Assembly: GCF_003129965.1 (NCBI RefSeq)
Contig: NZ_NRCJ01000001.1
Location: 248,001 to 312,000 of the forward strand
Origin: Aggregatibacter kilianii
GTDB taxonomy: Bacteria > Pseudomonadota > Gammaproteobacteria > Enterobacterales > Pasteurellaceae
DNA: 64,000 bases
Direction: 5' to 3'
Position numbers and translations under genes: made by a program
Notes under the pieces: generated by a model
Database searches by the model: none
Told to the model about the DNA's origin: nothing
Seen by the model: the letters and a program-made list of their open reading frames with translations, nothing else
Shown here: one piece after another, positions 47,509-57,153 of the stretch
Position numbering within the stretch: the first letter of the stretch is position 1
How the letters are laid out: the number at the start of each line of letters is the position of its first letter

Positions 47509-48579
47509 ATGGAAACCAGACACTACCTTAGTTTTGAAATCGCTTTCGTGGCGTTGCAACTGATGCTTTGGGTCTTCGCCCGCACGTTAAGCTGGATTTT
47601 TAATCTGAAGGAGAAAAAACGGCGTCGTCTCACCTTTTGGGTGTTTGTGATTCTGAATGCGGTGGTGTTAAGCGCGCCGTTACGCTTGTTTGCCGAAACC
47701 TTTATCGTGAGTGCGTTTACCCTCACGCTACTGCTTTTTTCCGGTTTCAGCAGTGTGATTGTCGGTGTACTTTATGTATTTTTTAAGAAATGGGAAAAAA
47801 CGCTGAAATGGCTTTATCCGATCATCTTTCTCGGGTTTATCGGACTGGGCTTGTATAACGCCTATACACCTGTGGTGCGTCACTATCAGGTACATTTAGA
47901 CAAACCAATGCAACCGCTACGCATCGGCATGGCAAGCGATACCCATTTGGGCAAGTTTTTCGGGGCACAACAGTTGGACAAACTCGCCGCCATTATGCAA
48001 CGAGAGAAAGTGGATATTATCCTGCTGCCGGGCGACATTATGGACGATAACGTCAACGCCTATTTAGCGGAAAAAATGCAACCGCACTTAGCCAAACTGA
48101 GAGCGCCACTTGGCGTATATGCTACGCTTGGCAATCATGATTTTTTCGGCGATCAGGCGCGCATTGAGCGGGAAATTCGTAAGGCGGGCATTATTCCGTT
48201 GATGGACGAAAGTCTGGTGGTGGATAATCGTTTTGTGTTAATCGGGCGTAACGATGATTTGGTGACGGATCGCCCTTCTACGGCGCAGCTTCTAAAAAGC
48301 GTGGATACCAATCTGCCGATTATTCTGTTGGATCATCGCCCATCGGAAATTGAGCAGCACGCAAAATTGCCTATTGATATTCAGGTGTCGGGGCATGCCC
48401 ATAACGGACAAATTTTCCCGGCAAATCTGATTGTGAAATTTATTTATCGTTTAAGCTACGGCTATGAGCAAATTAATGGTGGCCACTTTTTCGTGACCTC
48501 CGGTTACGGCTTCTGGGGTGTGCCGATGCGCTTGGGTTTGCAATCGGAAGTAATGATTATTGACGTGGTCGGAGGTTAA
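47509..48579 (+). CDS. Membrane-anchored metallophosphoesterase
   Basis: A 356-residue protein. The first ~130 residues hold about four membrane segments (for example IAFVALQLMLWVFARTL and WLYPIIFLGFIGLGLYNAY). The rest is a calcineurin-like phosphoesterase with all five metal motifs: SDTHLG (near 145), LLPGDIMDD (near 172), TLGNHDFFGD (near 207), LLDHRP and SGHAHNGQIFP (near 300). It resembles the YkuE/YaeI type, some of which act on lipid-linked substrates; the substrate here is not visible. It is followed by fecBCDE after 69 bases with its own promoter. Confidence 0.87.
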   Translation: METRHYLSFEIAFVALQLMLWVFARTLSWIFNLKEKKRRRLTFWVFVILNAVVLSAPLRLFAETFIVSAFTLTLLLFSGFSSVIVGVLYVFFKKWEKTLKWLYPIIFLGFIGLGLYNAYTPVVRHYQVHLDKPMQPLRIGMASDTHLGKFFGAQQLDKLAAIMQREKVDIILLPGDIMDDNVNAYLAEKMQPHLAKLRAPLGVYATLGNHDFFGDQARIEREIRKAGIIPLMDESLVVDNRFVLIGRNDDLVTDRPSTAQLLKSVDTNLPIILLDHRPSEIEQHAKLPIDIQVSGHAHNGQIFPANLIVKFIYRLSYGYEQINGGHFFVTSGYGFWGVPMRLGLQSEVMIIDVVGG

Positions 48580-48616
48580 AAAGAACTATTCTCAAATCCG
48601 GGTTTCTGTGTATAAT
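48551..48616 (+). promoter_or_regulatory. fecBCDE promoter region, possible Fur sites
   Basis: A -10 TATAAT at 48611-48616. TAATGATTAT (48551-48560, inside the end of the upstream gene) and ACTATTCTCAAAT (48585-48597) resemble parts of Fur boxes. The match is partial and iron control is inferred mainly from the genes served. Confidence 0.35.
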
Positions 48617-48648
48617 CTGAACGATTTTTTTAACATTAGGACTCGGAA

Positions 48649-49542
48649 ATGAAAAACTTTTTTAAAGCGACCTTCGCTTCACTTCTCTTTATTGCTTCCA
48701 CTCACGCCGGCGCGGTCACGGTGACCGACGCCAAAGGCGAATTTACTATTGATCAAACCCCGACCCGTGTTGTTGCGTTGGAATATTCCTTTGTGGACGC
48801 CTTGGCGCAAGTGGGTGTCAGCCCGGTGGGGGTTGCCGATGACAACAATAAAGAGCGCATTTTGAAAGAGATACGCGACAAAATCCAACCTTGGCAATCC
48901 GTGGGCACCCGCGCCCAACCGAGCCTTGAAGCCATCGCGGCGTTAAAACCCGATTTAATTATCGCCGATCCTTCCCGTCATACCGCCGTTTATGAAGAAT
49001 TGAAAAAAATTGCGCCGACTATGATGTTTGATTCACGCCATGAAAGCTATCAGGAAAACCTCGAAACCGCACAGAAAATCGGTGATGTTGTGGGCAAAGG
49101 CGGAGAAATGAAGCTACAAATCAATAAGCATAACGAGTACATCGACAACATTGCCAAGAATATTAATGTGAAAGGGCAAAAGGGCGTATTCGGCACCTCC
49201 CGCGAAGATAAATTCAATTTACAAAACGACAACGGCTATGTTGCCAGCTTCTTGGGCGTACTGGGGTTCGAAACGCCTAAACTCCCGAACACCAATCAAG
49301 CTTTTGTGGAAATCAACCTAGAACAGTTAGTCATGGAAAAACCGGACTATATGTTTATCGCACATTATCGTCAGGAAAGTATTGCCCGCAAATGGGAAGC
49401 CGAACCGCTATGGCAAGCCATTCCTGCGGTAAAAACCAAACATGTGTTCAGCGTTGACTCCGACATGTGGGCGCGTGGACGTGGCATCACTGCCAGTGAA
49501 ATCATGGCGAAACAAGTTGAACAATTTGTGAAGCAAAAATAA
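48649..49542 (+). CDS. fecB: Ferric citrate-type siderophore-binding periplasmic protein
   Basis: Periplasmic receptor of a FecBCDE iron importer. It has 297 residues; the signal peptide KNFFKATFASLLFIASTHAG is cleaved near AGA-VTVTD. The mature protein closely follows E. coli FecB: PTRVVALEYSFVDALAQVGV, PVGVADDNNKERIL, IQPWQSVGTRAQPSLEAIAA, ALKPDLIIADPSRHTAVY and FGTSREDKFNLQ. This likeness is strong enough to suggest ferric citrate rather than a catecholate or hydroxamate. AGGA lies about 10 bases before ATG. It overlaps fecC (TAATG). No fecA receptor or fecIR regulator is in the window. Confidence 0.92.
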   Translation: MKNFFKATFASLLFIASTHAGAVTVTDAKGEFTIDQTPTRVVALEYSFVDALAQVGVSPVGVADDNNKERILKEIRDKIQPWQSVGTRAQPSLEAIAALKPDLIIADPSRHTAVYEELKKIAPTMMFDSRHESYQENLETAQKIGDVVGKGGEMKLQINKHNEYIDNIAKNINVKGQKGVFGTSREDKFNLQNDNGYVASFLGVLGFETPKLPNTNQAFVEINLEQLVMEKPDYMFIAHYRQESIARKWEAEPLWQAIPAVKTKHVFSVDSDMWARGRGITASEIMAKQVEQFVKQK

Positions 49543-50531
49543 TGTTGAACACCACTTTTCGTTGGGCTTTGCCCGTTTTAGGACTGGCTTTCCTGTTATG
49601 GGGAAGCCTGTTTTTATATTACCCCATTGAAATCGCGCCAATGGAGGCGATTCGGGCATTTTTCCCGAATGCCGATGATCTTGCCAAACTCACCGTGGTG
49701 GATTTGCGCTTTCCGCGTGCTTTAGTCGCCATCGCTTTAGGCGCCAATTTGGCGGTTGCAGGCGCATTGTTGCAAACCATCACCCGTAATCCGCTGGCTT
49801 CGCCCTCTTTATTAAGCGTCAACTCCGGCGCGAGTTTAGCCATGGTCACCGCCAGCGTATTAAGCCCGGCGGCGTTATCCGGTTATAGTGTCGCGTTGGT
49901 CGCCAGTGTCGGTGGCGGCATCAGCTGGTTTATCGTGATGCTCATTAGTAACGCTTGGCATGATAACAGCGGCGATCGCAGTCGCGTCATCCTCGCCGGG
50001 ATTGCGGTATCCTTGCTATGCGCGGCACTGACCAAATTACTTCTGATTGTGGCGGACGATCATGCTTTCGGCGTGATGAGCTGGCTTGCTGGCGGCATTG
50101 CACACGCCCGTTGGAACGAATGGCATATTATCTGGCCTTTCTTAGTGCTTAGCGCGTTTTTCTGTCTTTTCTTCGCCAGCAAATTGAATTTGCTCAATTT
50201 AAGCGATGAATCCGCCCGTTCATTAGGGATTAATTTGTTTCGTTTACGCTGGTACGCCAACATTATGGCGCTCCTTATCGTCGGTTCGGCGGTAAGCGTT
50301 GCCGGTCCGGTCGCCTTTATCGGCTTACTGATTCCCCATTTGGCACGCTATTGGATCGGTTACGATCTGCGTAAATCCCTGCCGATGTCCATGTTACTTG
50401 GCGCGATGCTTATGCTCATGGCGGATACGGTCGCAAGAGCGGTCAATTTTCCGAGCGAAGTGCCTGCCGGCGCCGTATTGGCGCTTATCGGCGCGCCTGT
50501 TTTCGTGTTATTTGCCAAAGGAAGAAGCTGA
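49542..50531 (+). CDS. fecC: Ferric citrate ABC importer, permease subunit FecC
   Basis: A 329-residue FecCD/BtuC-type permease with about nine membrane segments. Family landmarks: LRFPRALVAIALGANLAVAG, GALLQTITRNPLASPSLLSVNSG (near 80) and GPVAFIGLLIPHLARYWIG (near 255), the last containing the cytoplasmic coupling helix that meets the ATPase. The start overlaps the fecB stop and the stop overlaps the fecD start (ATGA), so the operon is tightly coupled. Confidence 0.94.
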   Translation: MLNTTFRWALPVLGLAFLLWGSLFLYYPIEIAPMEAIRAFFPNADDLAKLTVVDLRFPRALVAIALGANLAVAGALLQTITRNPLASPSLLSVNSGASLAMVTASVLSPAALSGYSVALVASVGGGISWFIVMLISNAWHDNSGDRSRVILAGIAVSLLCAALTKLLLIVADDHAFGVMSWLAGGIAHARWNEWHIIWPFLVLSAFFCLFFASKLNLLNLSDESARSLGINLFRLRWYANIMALLIVGSAVSVAGPVAFIGLLIPHLARYWIGYDLRKSLPMSMLLGAMLMLMADTVARAVNFPSEVPAGAVLALIGAPVFVLFAKGRS

Positions 50532-51514
50532 TGAAAAATACCGATCATAAATTCCGTTCCATCGGCTTTTACCTGCTTGCCTTCGTTGCGGTCATCATAT
50601 TATTTGTCCTGAGTATCCGCCTCGGCACTTATACGCTGTCTTTTTCTGAAATCATCACCGCTTTCAACCCTGAAGATAAAAACTATTTCACCCTGATTGA
50701 ATACCGACTGCCGCGTGCTTTACTGGCGATTTTTATCGGTGGTGCGTTAGCCATTTCCGGGGTGTTGGTGCAAAGTGTGGTGCGTAATCCGTTGGCATCA
50801 CCGGATATTTTGGGCATTAACAACGCGGCGGGATTGGTTGCCGTCGCCATTTTAATCTTTTTACCGAACCTTGCCTTTTACTGGATCCCGCTGTTTGCCT
50901 TTATTGGCGGCGTGCTGTCCTTCATTCTCTTATGGGTTATCTGCGGCTTTAATTTTCGCCCGATTCGCATGGCGATTATCGGTGTGGCGATTTCCGCCTT
51001 ATGGGCGGCGATCAGCCACTATGTGATGTTAACCAATCCCGTGGAAATCAACACGGCGATGCTATGGTTAACCGGCAGTTTGTGGGGCAGAAGTTGGACG
51101 TATGTGAACGTCGTGTTGCCTTGGTTATTAATCCTTCTGCCGTTGCCGTTCATTTTTTGCCGCGATCTGGACACCTTAGGCTTAGGCGAAAACAAAGCTT
51201 CCACTTTAGGTGTTCCTGTTAACAAAACGCAGATTTTGGTCTTAGTGTTGGCTGTTGCGCTGTCCACCACTGCCGTCGCCATTTGCGGGCCTATCGCTTT
51301 CTTAGGTTTAGTCGCACCGCACTTAGCACGCAAATTAGTGGGCGGACGTCACCGCACTTTATTGCCTGCCGCCTTATTAATCGGCGCCTTATTACTCCAA
51401 GTTTCCGATATTCTGGCACGAATCATTGATCCGCCCACAGAATTACCCGCAGGCATTCTCACCGCCATTATCGGCGCCCCTTACTTCTTCTACTTATTGA
51501 TGAGAACGAAATAA
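50531..51514 (+). CDS. fecD: Ferric citrate ABC importer, permease subunit FecD
   Basis: A 327-residue second permease of the pair. It shows YRLPRALLAIFIGGALAISG, GVLVQSVVRNPLASPDILGI (near 83), the SLWGRSWTYV loop and GPIAFLGLVAPHLARKLVGG (near 260). It overlaps fecC by one base at the ATGA junction and fecE in the same manner. Together with FecC it forms the heterodimeric channel. Confidence 0.94.
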   Translation: MKNTDHKFRSIGFYLLAFVAVIILFVLSIRLGTYTLSFSEIITAFNPEDKNYFTLIEYRLPRALLAIFIGGALAISGVLVQSVVRNPLASPDILGINNAAGLVAVAILIFLPNLAFYWIPLFAFIGGVLSFILLWVICGFNFRPIRMAIIGVAISALWAAISHYVMLTNPVEINTAMLWLTGSLWGRSWTYVNVVLPWLLILLPLPFIFCRDLDTLGLGENKASTLGVPVNKTQILVLVLAVALSTTAVAICGPIAFLGLVAPHLARKLVGGRHRTLLPAALLIGALLLQVSDILARIIDPPTELPAGILTAIIGAPYFFYLLMRTK

Positions 51515-52281
51515 TGAGCATTGTGATCAATAACTTACAATTAGGCTATCAAGATAAAACGATCGTACATGATTTATCTTTGGAATTTCCGCATAACCAG
51601 GTTATCGCCTTAATCGGACCGAACGGCTGCGGCAAATCCACCACATTAAAAGCCGTCGCCCGTTTACTCAAACCGCGTACCGGCAACATTAGCCACAAAG
51701 GTTGCGATATTTGGCAAAAAACACCGAAAGAATATGCCAAAGAGCTGTCCTTTCTACCGCAACAGCATCTGGTTCCGGAAGGCATTAAAGTACGCGAACT
51801 GATCGCTTACGGTCGCTCGCCTTATTTAAATTTATGGGGCAAATTGAATGACAAAGATGAAGAACTGGTGACTTGGGCAATGGAACAAACGCACACTACC
51901 GAATTGGCGGAACAGTTGGTTTCCGACTTGTCCGGCGGTCAACAACAACGGGTATTTCTCGCCATGACTTTGGCGCAGGACGCCGAACTGGTGCTATTAG
52001 ACGAGCCCACCACTTATCTCGATCTCAATCGTCAGGCGGAACTCATGGGCATGATGCGCCAAATGCAACAAAACGGCAAAACCGTGATCACCGTGCTGCA
52101 CGATTTGAACCAGGCTTGCCGTTATTGCGATTATTTAGTGGTGCTCAAAGACGGCAACCTGATGGCAAAAGGCACACCGGACGAGGTGATGTCGGAACAA
52201 TTGCTGAAAACCGTATTTGACTTGGATGTCATCATTCACCGCGATCCCGTCAGCCAAACGCCGATGTTTATTTTGAAATAA
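51514..52281 (+). CDS. fecE: Ferric citrate ABC importer, ATP-binding subunit FecE
   Basis: A 255-residue ATPase: Walker A LIGPNGCGKSTTLKAV (near 36), Q-loop FLPQQHLVPEGIKVREL, signature LSGGQQQRVFLAMTL (near 137) and Walker B LVLLDEPTTYLD, with the switch His in VLHDLNQACRYCD. The start overlaps the fecD stop. An uptake-signal terminator follows. Confidence 0.95.
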   Translation: MSIVINNLQLGYQDKTIVHDLSLEFPHNQVIALIGPNGCGKSTTLKAVARLLKPRTGNISHKGCDIWQKTPKEYAKELSFLPQQHLVPEGIKVRELIAYGRSPYLNLWGKLNDKDEELVTWAMEQTHTTELAEQLVSDLSGGQQQRVFLAMTLAQDAELVLLDEPTTYLDLNRQAELMGMMRQMQQNGKTVITVLHDLNQACRYCDYLVVLKDGNLMAKGTPDEVMSEQLLKTVFDLDVIIHRDPVSQTPMFILK

Positions 52282-52286
52282 CACAA

Positions 52287-52330
52287 TAAAAGTGCGGTTG
52301 GAAAACATTTTATTTTTTGACCGCACTTTA
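52287..52330. terminator. Paired-uptake-signal terminator between fecE and epmA
   Basis: TAAAAGTGCGGT...ACCGCACTTTA with an A/T loop, serving convergent genes. One arm covers the epmA stop codon (52328-52330). Confidence 0.85.
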
Positions 52331-53299
52331 GGCGTTATCAATAGCAAAAGAAATCACGTCTTTAATGCGCTCTGCACCCATGGCGATCATCAATAAACGA
52401 TCTACACCAAGCGCCACGCCCGAACAGTTAGGAATGCCGGCTTGCAGCGCATCAAGTAAGCGCGTATCAATCGCCCGTGGCGGCAAACCCATTTTTTCCC
52501 GCAGATGATTATCCTGCTCAAAACGTCTTAATTGTTCGCGTGCATCGGCGAGCTCGTGGAAACCGTTAGCAAGCTCCAACCCTTTGTAATAAAACTCAAA
52601 ACGTTCCGCCACCCGCAAATCCTCCGAGCTGATTTGCGCTAACGCCGCTTGACTGGCGGGGAAGTGGTACACCACCACCGGGCTTTCCTGCCCGATTTGC
52701 GGCTCCACTACAGCGCTAAAAAGAAATTGCAATAAGGTGTCGCGATTTTCCTCTTCCGCATTCATTAATTGGTATTTTTTCGCTTTTTCCACCAATTCAG
52801 AATGCTCTGCCGAGAGCGGATCCAAGCCCACGTATTGCTGAAATGCAAACTGATAGCTCATGCTTTCCGCCGGCGGACATTCCAGAATTTGTTGCAATAA
52901 ATCATCCACCTCATTGATTAAACGGTACATATCAAAATGCGGGCGATACCATTCCAACATGGTAAATTCGGGATTATGACGATTGCCCGCTTCTTCGTTA
53001 CGAAACACCTTGCCGATTTGAAATATCGGTCCGCTACCCGCCGCCAACAGGCGTTTCATGTGATATTCCGGGCTGGTGGAAAGCCACAACGTTTTGGACT
53101 GTTCGCCGAAAGGGGAAACGAATTCGGTGCTGAACGTGGCAAGATGAACATCCGTCACGCCAAATTCGCTCAAGATCGGCGTTTCTACTTCCAACAAGCC
53201 GCGATCGGTGAAAAATCGACGAATTTCCGCGATAAGTTTGGCGCGGGTAAGTAAATTTTTAATGGACGCCGTCGGCTGCCATTGTTCCTGTTCCAACAT
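52328..53299 (-). CDS. epmA: Elongation factor P--(R)-beta-lysine ligase
   Basis: Attaches (R)-beta-lysine to elongation factor P. It has 323 residues corresponding to the catalytic core of class II lysyl-tRNA synthetase without the anticodon-binding domain. Motif 2 region: [47 protein letters not shown]; motif 3: [18 protein letters not shown]. It stands divergent from frdABCD, as in E. coli and H. influenzae. AAAGGTCAT lies before ATG. Confidence 0.96.
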   Translation of the reverse strand: MLEQEQWQPTASIKNLLTRAKLIAEIRRFFTDRGLLEVETPILSEFGVTDVHLATFSTEFVSPFGEQSKTLWLSTSPEYHMKRLLAAGSGPIFQIGKVFRNEEAGNRHNPEFTMLEWYRPHFDMYRLINEVDDLLQQILECPPAESMSYQFAFQQYVGLDPLSAEHSELVEKAKKYQLMNAEEENRDTLLQFLFSAVVEPQIGQESPVVVYHFPASQAALAQISSEDLRVAERFEFYYKGLELANGFHELADAREQLRRFEQDNHLREKMGLPPRAIDTRLLDALQAGIPNCSGVALGVDRLLMIAMGAERIKDVISFAIDNA

Positions 53300-53462
53300 A
53301 AAAATGACCTTTTGTTCGGGGAAAATTTGGACCTATTCTAAAGCAAGTTAAAACGAATGCAAAAACGCCTTGAAAACTGACCGCACTTTTAGGCGTCATT
53401 CACTCATTTTTGCGTAATATCAAGAACAAAAAATAAACAACTCATTCTCCCTTCTAACTTTT

Positions 53463-53476
53463 TTGAGTTAGATCAC
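53463..53476 (+). promoter_or_regulatory. FNR-like box before frdA
   Basis: TTGAGTTAGATCAC matches TTGATNNNNATCAA at 8 of 10 fixed bases, 126 bases before the frdA start, in the 302-base epmA-frdA gap. Apart from an uptake signal near 53382 I see no other feature there. Confidence 0.6.
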
Positions 53477-53601
53477 GAAATTGTAACAAAATTGAGAAAA
53501 AAGGTTTTAATCACAAAAAATAATGGCAAAATGACACTACCCTAACAGTGCCAAAATCGCTTTGGTCTTTTTATTATTATCCCTTTACTTGGAGGAATAT
53601 C

Positions 53602-55410
53602 GTGCAAACTGTTAACGTCGATATCGCCATTGTTGGCGCAGGTGGCGGTGGTTTACGTGCGGCAATTGCTGCAGCTCAAGCTAATCCAAATCTTAAAATT
53701 GCTTTAGTATCAAAAGTTTACCCAATGCGCAGTCATACTGTTGCGGCTGAAGGTGGTGCTGCGGCGGTTATTAAAGAAGAAGATTCCTATGACAAACACT
53801 TCCATGACACCGTTGCCGGTGGCGACTGGTTATGTGAACAAGACGTGGTGGAATATTTCGTTGAACATTCTCCGGTGGAAATGACCCAACTTGAACGTTG
53901 GGGTTGCCCTTGGAGCCGTAAAACCGACGGCGACGTGAACGTGCGCCGTTTCGGCGGGATGAAAATCGAACGTACTTGGTTCGCTGCCGATAAAACCGGT
54001 TTCCACCTACTTCACACCCTATTCCAAACCTCTATTCAATTCCCGCAAATCATCCGTTTTGACGAGCACTTTGTATTAGACATTTTAGTGGATGACGGCC
54101 ATGCCCGCGGTATGGTAGCCATGAACATGATGGAAGGCACATTGGTGCAAATTAACGCTAATGCCGTGGTTATCGCCACCGGCGGCGGTTGCCGCGCATT
54201 CCGCTTCAACACCAATGGCGGTATCGTAACCGGTGACGGCTTATCCATGGCATATCGTCACGGCGTGCCGTTGCGTGATATGGAATTCGTGCAATATCAC
54301 CCGACCGGTCTTCCGAACACCGGTATCTTAATGACTGAAGGTTGTCGTGGTGAAGGCGGTATTTTGGTCAATAAAGACGGCTACCGTTACTTACAAGATT
54401 ACGGTTTGGGACCGGAAACACCGATCGGCAAACCGGAAAACAAATACATGGAATTGGGGCCGCGCGATAAAGTGTCTCAAGCCTTCTGGCAAGAATGGCG
54501 CAAAGGCAACACATTGAAAACCGCCAAAGGCGTGGATGTGGTGCATTTGGACTTACGTCATCTCGGTGAAAAATACTTACACGAACGTTTGCCGTTCATT
54601 TGCGAATTAGCGAAAGCTTACGAAGGCGTAGATCCTGCACAGGCACCGATTCCTGTGCGTCCGGTAGTGCACTACACCATGGGCGGTATTGAAGTTGACT
54701 TCAACAGCGAAACCCGCATTAAAGGCTTATTTGCCGTGGGCGAATGTGCCTCTTCCGGCTTACACGGCGCAAACCGTTTAGGTTCCAACTCTTTGGCTGA
54801 ATTAGTGGTATTAGGTCGTGTTGCCGGTGAATACGCCGCGCAACGTGCCGTTGAAGCCGCGCCTGCCAACCAAACCGCAGTGGATGCACAAGCACAAGAC
54901 ATCGTTAAACGCTTGAACGCCTTATACGATCAAGAAGGCACCGAATCCTGGTCCGATATTCGTGATGAAATGGGTCAAGCCATGGAAGAGGGTTGCGGTA
55001 TTTATCGTACCCAAGAAAGTATGCAACAAGCGGTGGATAAAATCGCCGAACTCAAAGAACGTTACAAACATATTCGTATTACCGACCGTTCCAGCGTGTT
55101 CAATACCAACGTGTTATACACCGTGGAATTAGGTTATATCCTGGATGTAGCACAGTCTATCGCCAATTCTGCCATTGAACGTAAAGAATCCCGTGGTGCG
55201 CATCAACGCTTGGATTACACCGAACGTGATGATGTGAACTACTTAAAACACACTTTAGCGTTCTATAACGAAAACGGCGCACCACGTATCGAATACAGCC
55301 CGGTGAAAATCACCAAATCTCAACCGGCGAAACGTGTTTACGGCGCGGAAGCAGAAGCTGCGGAAGCGGCGGCGAAGGCGAAAGAACAAGCTCAAGCAGG
55401 TAAGGAGTAA
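53602..55410 (+). CDS. frdA: Fumarate reductase flavoprotein subunit (GTG start)
   Basis: Reduces fumarate to succinate as terminal step of anaerobic respiration. It has 602 residues from GTG 53602, identical in length to E. coli FrdA; GGAGGA is spaced 7 bases before it, while a longer frame from 53548 lacks one. FAD site: [20 protein letters not shown] (near 6) and the flavin-linking His in [15 protein letters not shown] (near 44). Active-site stretches: [41 protein letters not shown] and [14 protein letters not shown]. frdB begins four bases after its stop. Confidence 0.97.
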   Translation: MQTVNVDIAIVGAGGGGLRAAIAAAQANPNLKIALVSKVYPMRSHTVAAEGGAAAVIKEEDSYDKHFHDTVAGGDWLCEQDVVEYFVEHSPVEMTQLERWGCPWSRKTDGDVNVRRFGGMKIERTWFAADKTGFHLLHTLFQTSIQFPQIIRFDEHFVLDILVDDGHARGMVAMNMMEGTLVQINANAVVIATGGGCRAFRFNTNGGIVTGDGLSMAYRHGVPLRDMEFVQYHPTGLPNTGILMTEGCRGEGGILVNKDGYRYLQDYGLGPETPIGKPENKYMELGPRDKVSQAFWQEWRKGNTLKTAKGVDVVHLDLRHLGEKYLHERLPFICELAKAYEGVDPAQAPIPVRPVVHYTMGGIEVDFNSETRIKGLFAVGECASSGLHGANRLGSNSLAELVVLGRVAGEYAAQRAVEAAPANQTAVDAQAQDIVKRLNALYDQEGTESWSDIRDEMGQAMEEGCGIYRTQESMQQAVDKIAELKERYKHIRITDRSSVFNTNVLYTVELGYILDVAQSIANSAIERKESRGAHQRLDYTERDDVNYLKHTLAFYNENGAPRIEYSPVKITKSQPAKRVYGAEAEAAEAAAKAKEQAQAGKE

Positions 55411-55414
55411 TAAC

Positions 55415-56185
55415 ATGGCCGAACAATCAATCATGAACGTTGAAATTCTACGTTACAATCCTGAAGTCGATAAAGAACCGCACTTAAAAACCTATCAAGT
55501 GCCGTTCGACAGCCAAACTTCGTTGCTTGATGCGCTGGGCTATATTAAAGACAAACTTGAGCCGGAACTGTCCTACCGTTGGTCTTGCCGTATGGCGATT
55601 TGCGGTTCTTGCGGGATGATGGTCAACAACATTCCGAAACTGGCGTGTAAAACTTTCCTGCGTGACTACAGCGGTCATATGCGTATTGAACCGCTTGCCA
55701 ACTTCCCGATTGAGCGCGACCTGGTAGTTGACCTAAGTCACTTCATTGAAAGTCTGGAAGCCATTAAGCCTTACATTATCGGCAACAAAATGCCGGAATT
55801 GGACGGCAAACCGCATCCGTCTAAAGAATTGGCAAAAAGCCGTACCAAACAAACACCGGCGCAGTTGGAAAAATACCGTCAGTTCTCCATGTGTATCAAC
55901 TGCGGTCTATGCTATGCCGCGTGCCCGCAATTCGGTTTAAATCCGGAATTCGTCGGCCCTGCCGCCTTAACCTTGGCACACCGTTATAACTTAGATAACC
56001 GTGACCACGGCAAAGCGGAACGGATGAAAATCATGAACGGCGAAAACGGCGTGTGGTCCTGTACCTTCGTCGGCGCCTGCTCCGAAGTTTGTCCGAAACA
56101 TGTAGGACCTGCTACCGCCATTAACCAAGGTAAATTAGAAAGTGCGAAAGACTATCTGATTTCCATGCTTAAACCGAAAGCATAA
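55415..56185 (+). CDS. frdB: Fumarate reductase iron-sulfur subunit
   Basis: Electron-transfer subunit. It has 256 residues from [21 protein letters not shown] is 9 bases before ATG 55415. Three cluster motifs are complete: [2Fe-2S] [20 protein letters not shown] with a further Cys (near 57-77), [4Fe-4S] [12 protein letters not shown] (near 150) and [3Fe-4S] [17 protein letters not shown] (near 205). It is 11 bases upstream of frdC. Confidence 0.97.
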   Translation: MAEQSIMNVEILRYNPEVDKEPHLKTYQVPFDSQTSLLDALGYIKDKLEPELSYRWSCRMAICGSCGMMVNNIPKLACKTFLRDYSGHMRIEPLANFPIERDLVVDLSHFIESLEAIKPYIIGNKMPELDGKPHPSKELAKSRTKQTPAQLEKYRQFSMCINCGLCYAACPQFGLNPEFVGPAALTLAHRYNLDNRDHGKAERMKIMNGENGVWSCTFVGACSEVCPKHVGPATAINQGKLESAKDYLISMLKPKA

Positions 56186-56196
56186 GGGGAGAGATT

Positions 56197-56589
56197 ATGA
56201 CTACAACAGTAACTAAACGTAAAAAATACGTCCGTGAAATCACCCCGACTTGGTGGAAAAGTTGGGATTTCTACAAATTCTATATGCTACGCGAAGCCAC
56301 CGCACTGCCAACCGTTTGGTTCAGTTTAGTGTTGCTTTACGGCGTGATTTGTTTGAGTAAAGCGGACGGCTTTGTCGCCGGCTTCATTCCGTTTCTGCAA
56401 AATCCGATTGTAGTGATTCTGAACATCATCTCGCTTGCTGCTTTATTACTGCACGCCGTGACCTTATTTGACATGACCGGCGAAGTGATGTCGGGTAGCA
56501 CCGGATTACCGCCGACACTCATCAAAAACGCGTTACGCGGATTATTCGCCGCCGTCACCGTATTGGCTTTAGTTTTAGTATTTATCTAG
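56197..56589 (+). CDS. frdC: Fumarate reductase membrane anchor subunit C
   Basis: A 130-residue anchor with three membrane segments (about 30-50, 65-88, 108-128). It starts with the family's cytosolic lead KRKKYVREITPTWWKSWDFY and YMLREATALPTVWFS, and contains LLHAVTLFDMTGEVM. Binds menaquinol together with FrdD. GGGGAGAG precedes ATG. Confidence 0.95.
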   Translation: MTTTVTKRKKYVREITPTWWKSWDFYKFYMLREATALPTVWFSLVLLYGVICLSKADGFVAGFIPFLQNPIVVILNIISLAALLLHAVTLFDMTGEVMSGSTGLPPTLIKNALRGLFAAVTVLALVLVFI

Positions 56590-56598
56590 GGGGAAGAC

Positions 56599-56943
56599 AT
56601 GGTTAATCAAAATCCAAAACGTTCAAACGAACCACCTGTATGGTTAATGTTCAGTGCGGGCGGCATGGTGAGCGGCCTTGCTTTCCCGGTGTTGATCCTC
56701 ATCATCGGCTTGCTCTTGCCTTTCGGCTTAGTCAGCCCTGATAACATCATCGCCTTCGCCCATCACTGGTTCGGTAAATTGGTCATTCTTGCCCTCACCA
56801 TTTTCCCGATGTGGGCAGGCTTACACCGCGTCCATCACGGTATGCACGACATCAAAGTGCACATCCCTGCCGGCGGATTTATTTTCTACGGTTTGGCAAC
56901 ACTTTATAGCGTCATCGTGCTGTTCGCCGTGTGTAATATCTAG
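56599..56943 (+). CDS. frdD: Fumarate reductase membrane anchor subunit D
   Basis: A 114-residue anchor with three membrane segments. Family stretches: [40 protein letters not shown] and [17 protein letters not shown], the histidines lying near the quinone pocket. GGGGAAG precedes ATG. Last gene of frdABCD, followed by a strong terminator. Confidence 0.95.
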   Translation: MVNQNPKRSNEPPVWLMFSAGGMVSGLAFPVLILIIGLLLPFGLVSPDNIIAFAHHWFGKLVILALTIFPMWAGLHRVHHGMHDIKVHIPAGGFIFYGLATLYSVIVLFAVCNI

Positions 56944-56956
56944 TCCGAACGATAAC

Positions 56957-56990
56957 AAAAAAACGCCCTCAATGCAGGGCGTTTTTTATT
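56957..56990 (+). terminator. frd operon terminator
   Basis: AAAAAACGCCCT-CAATGC-AGGGCGTTTTTT, 14 bases after the frdD stop. Confidence 0.9.
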
Positions 56991-57059
56991 TCCTTCTCAT
57001 TTCCCAGTACATAAAAATTCAATCCGTACAGATAACGTACAATAAATCCTTATATTTTA

Positions 57060-57075
57060 TGTGACTTCAATCACA
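57060..57075 (+). promoter_or_regulatory. CRP site upstream of putA
   Basis: TGTGACTTCAATCACA, a perfect TGTGAN6TCACA. A possible -10 TATATT at 57114-57119 would put CRP around -58, near the class I position. Indicates catabolite control of proline use. Confidence 0.8.
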
Positions 57076-57153
57076 AATCCTTTAAAAAGTCATTTACCAA
57101 TCAACATTCCAGTTATATTTTGTTAACAATTAAATAACAAAAGGAGTCTTTTT

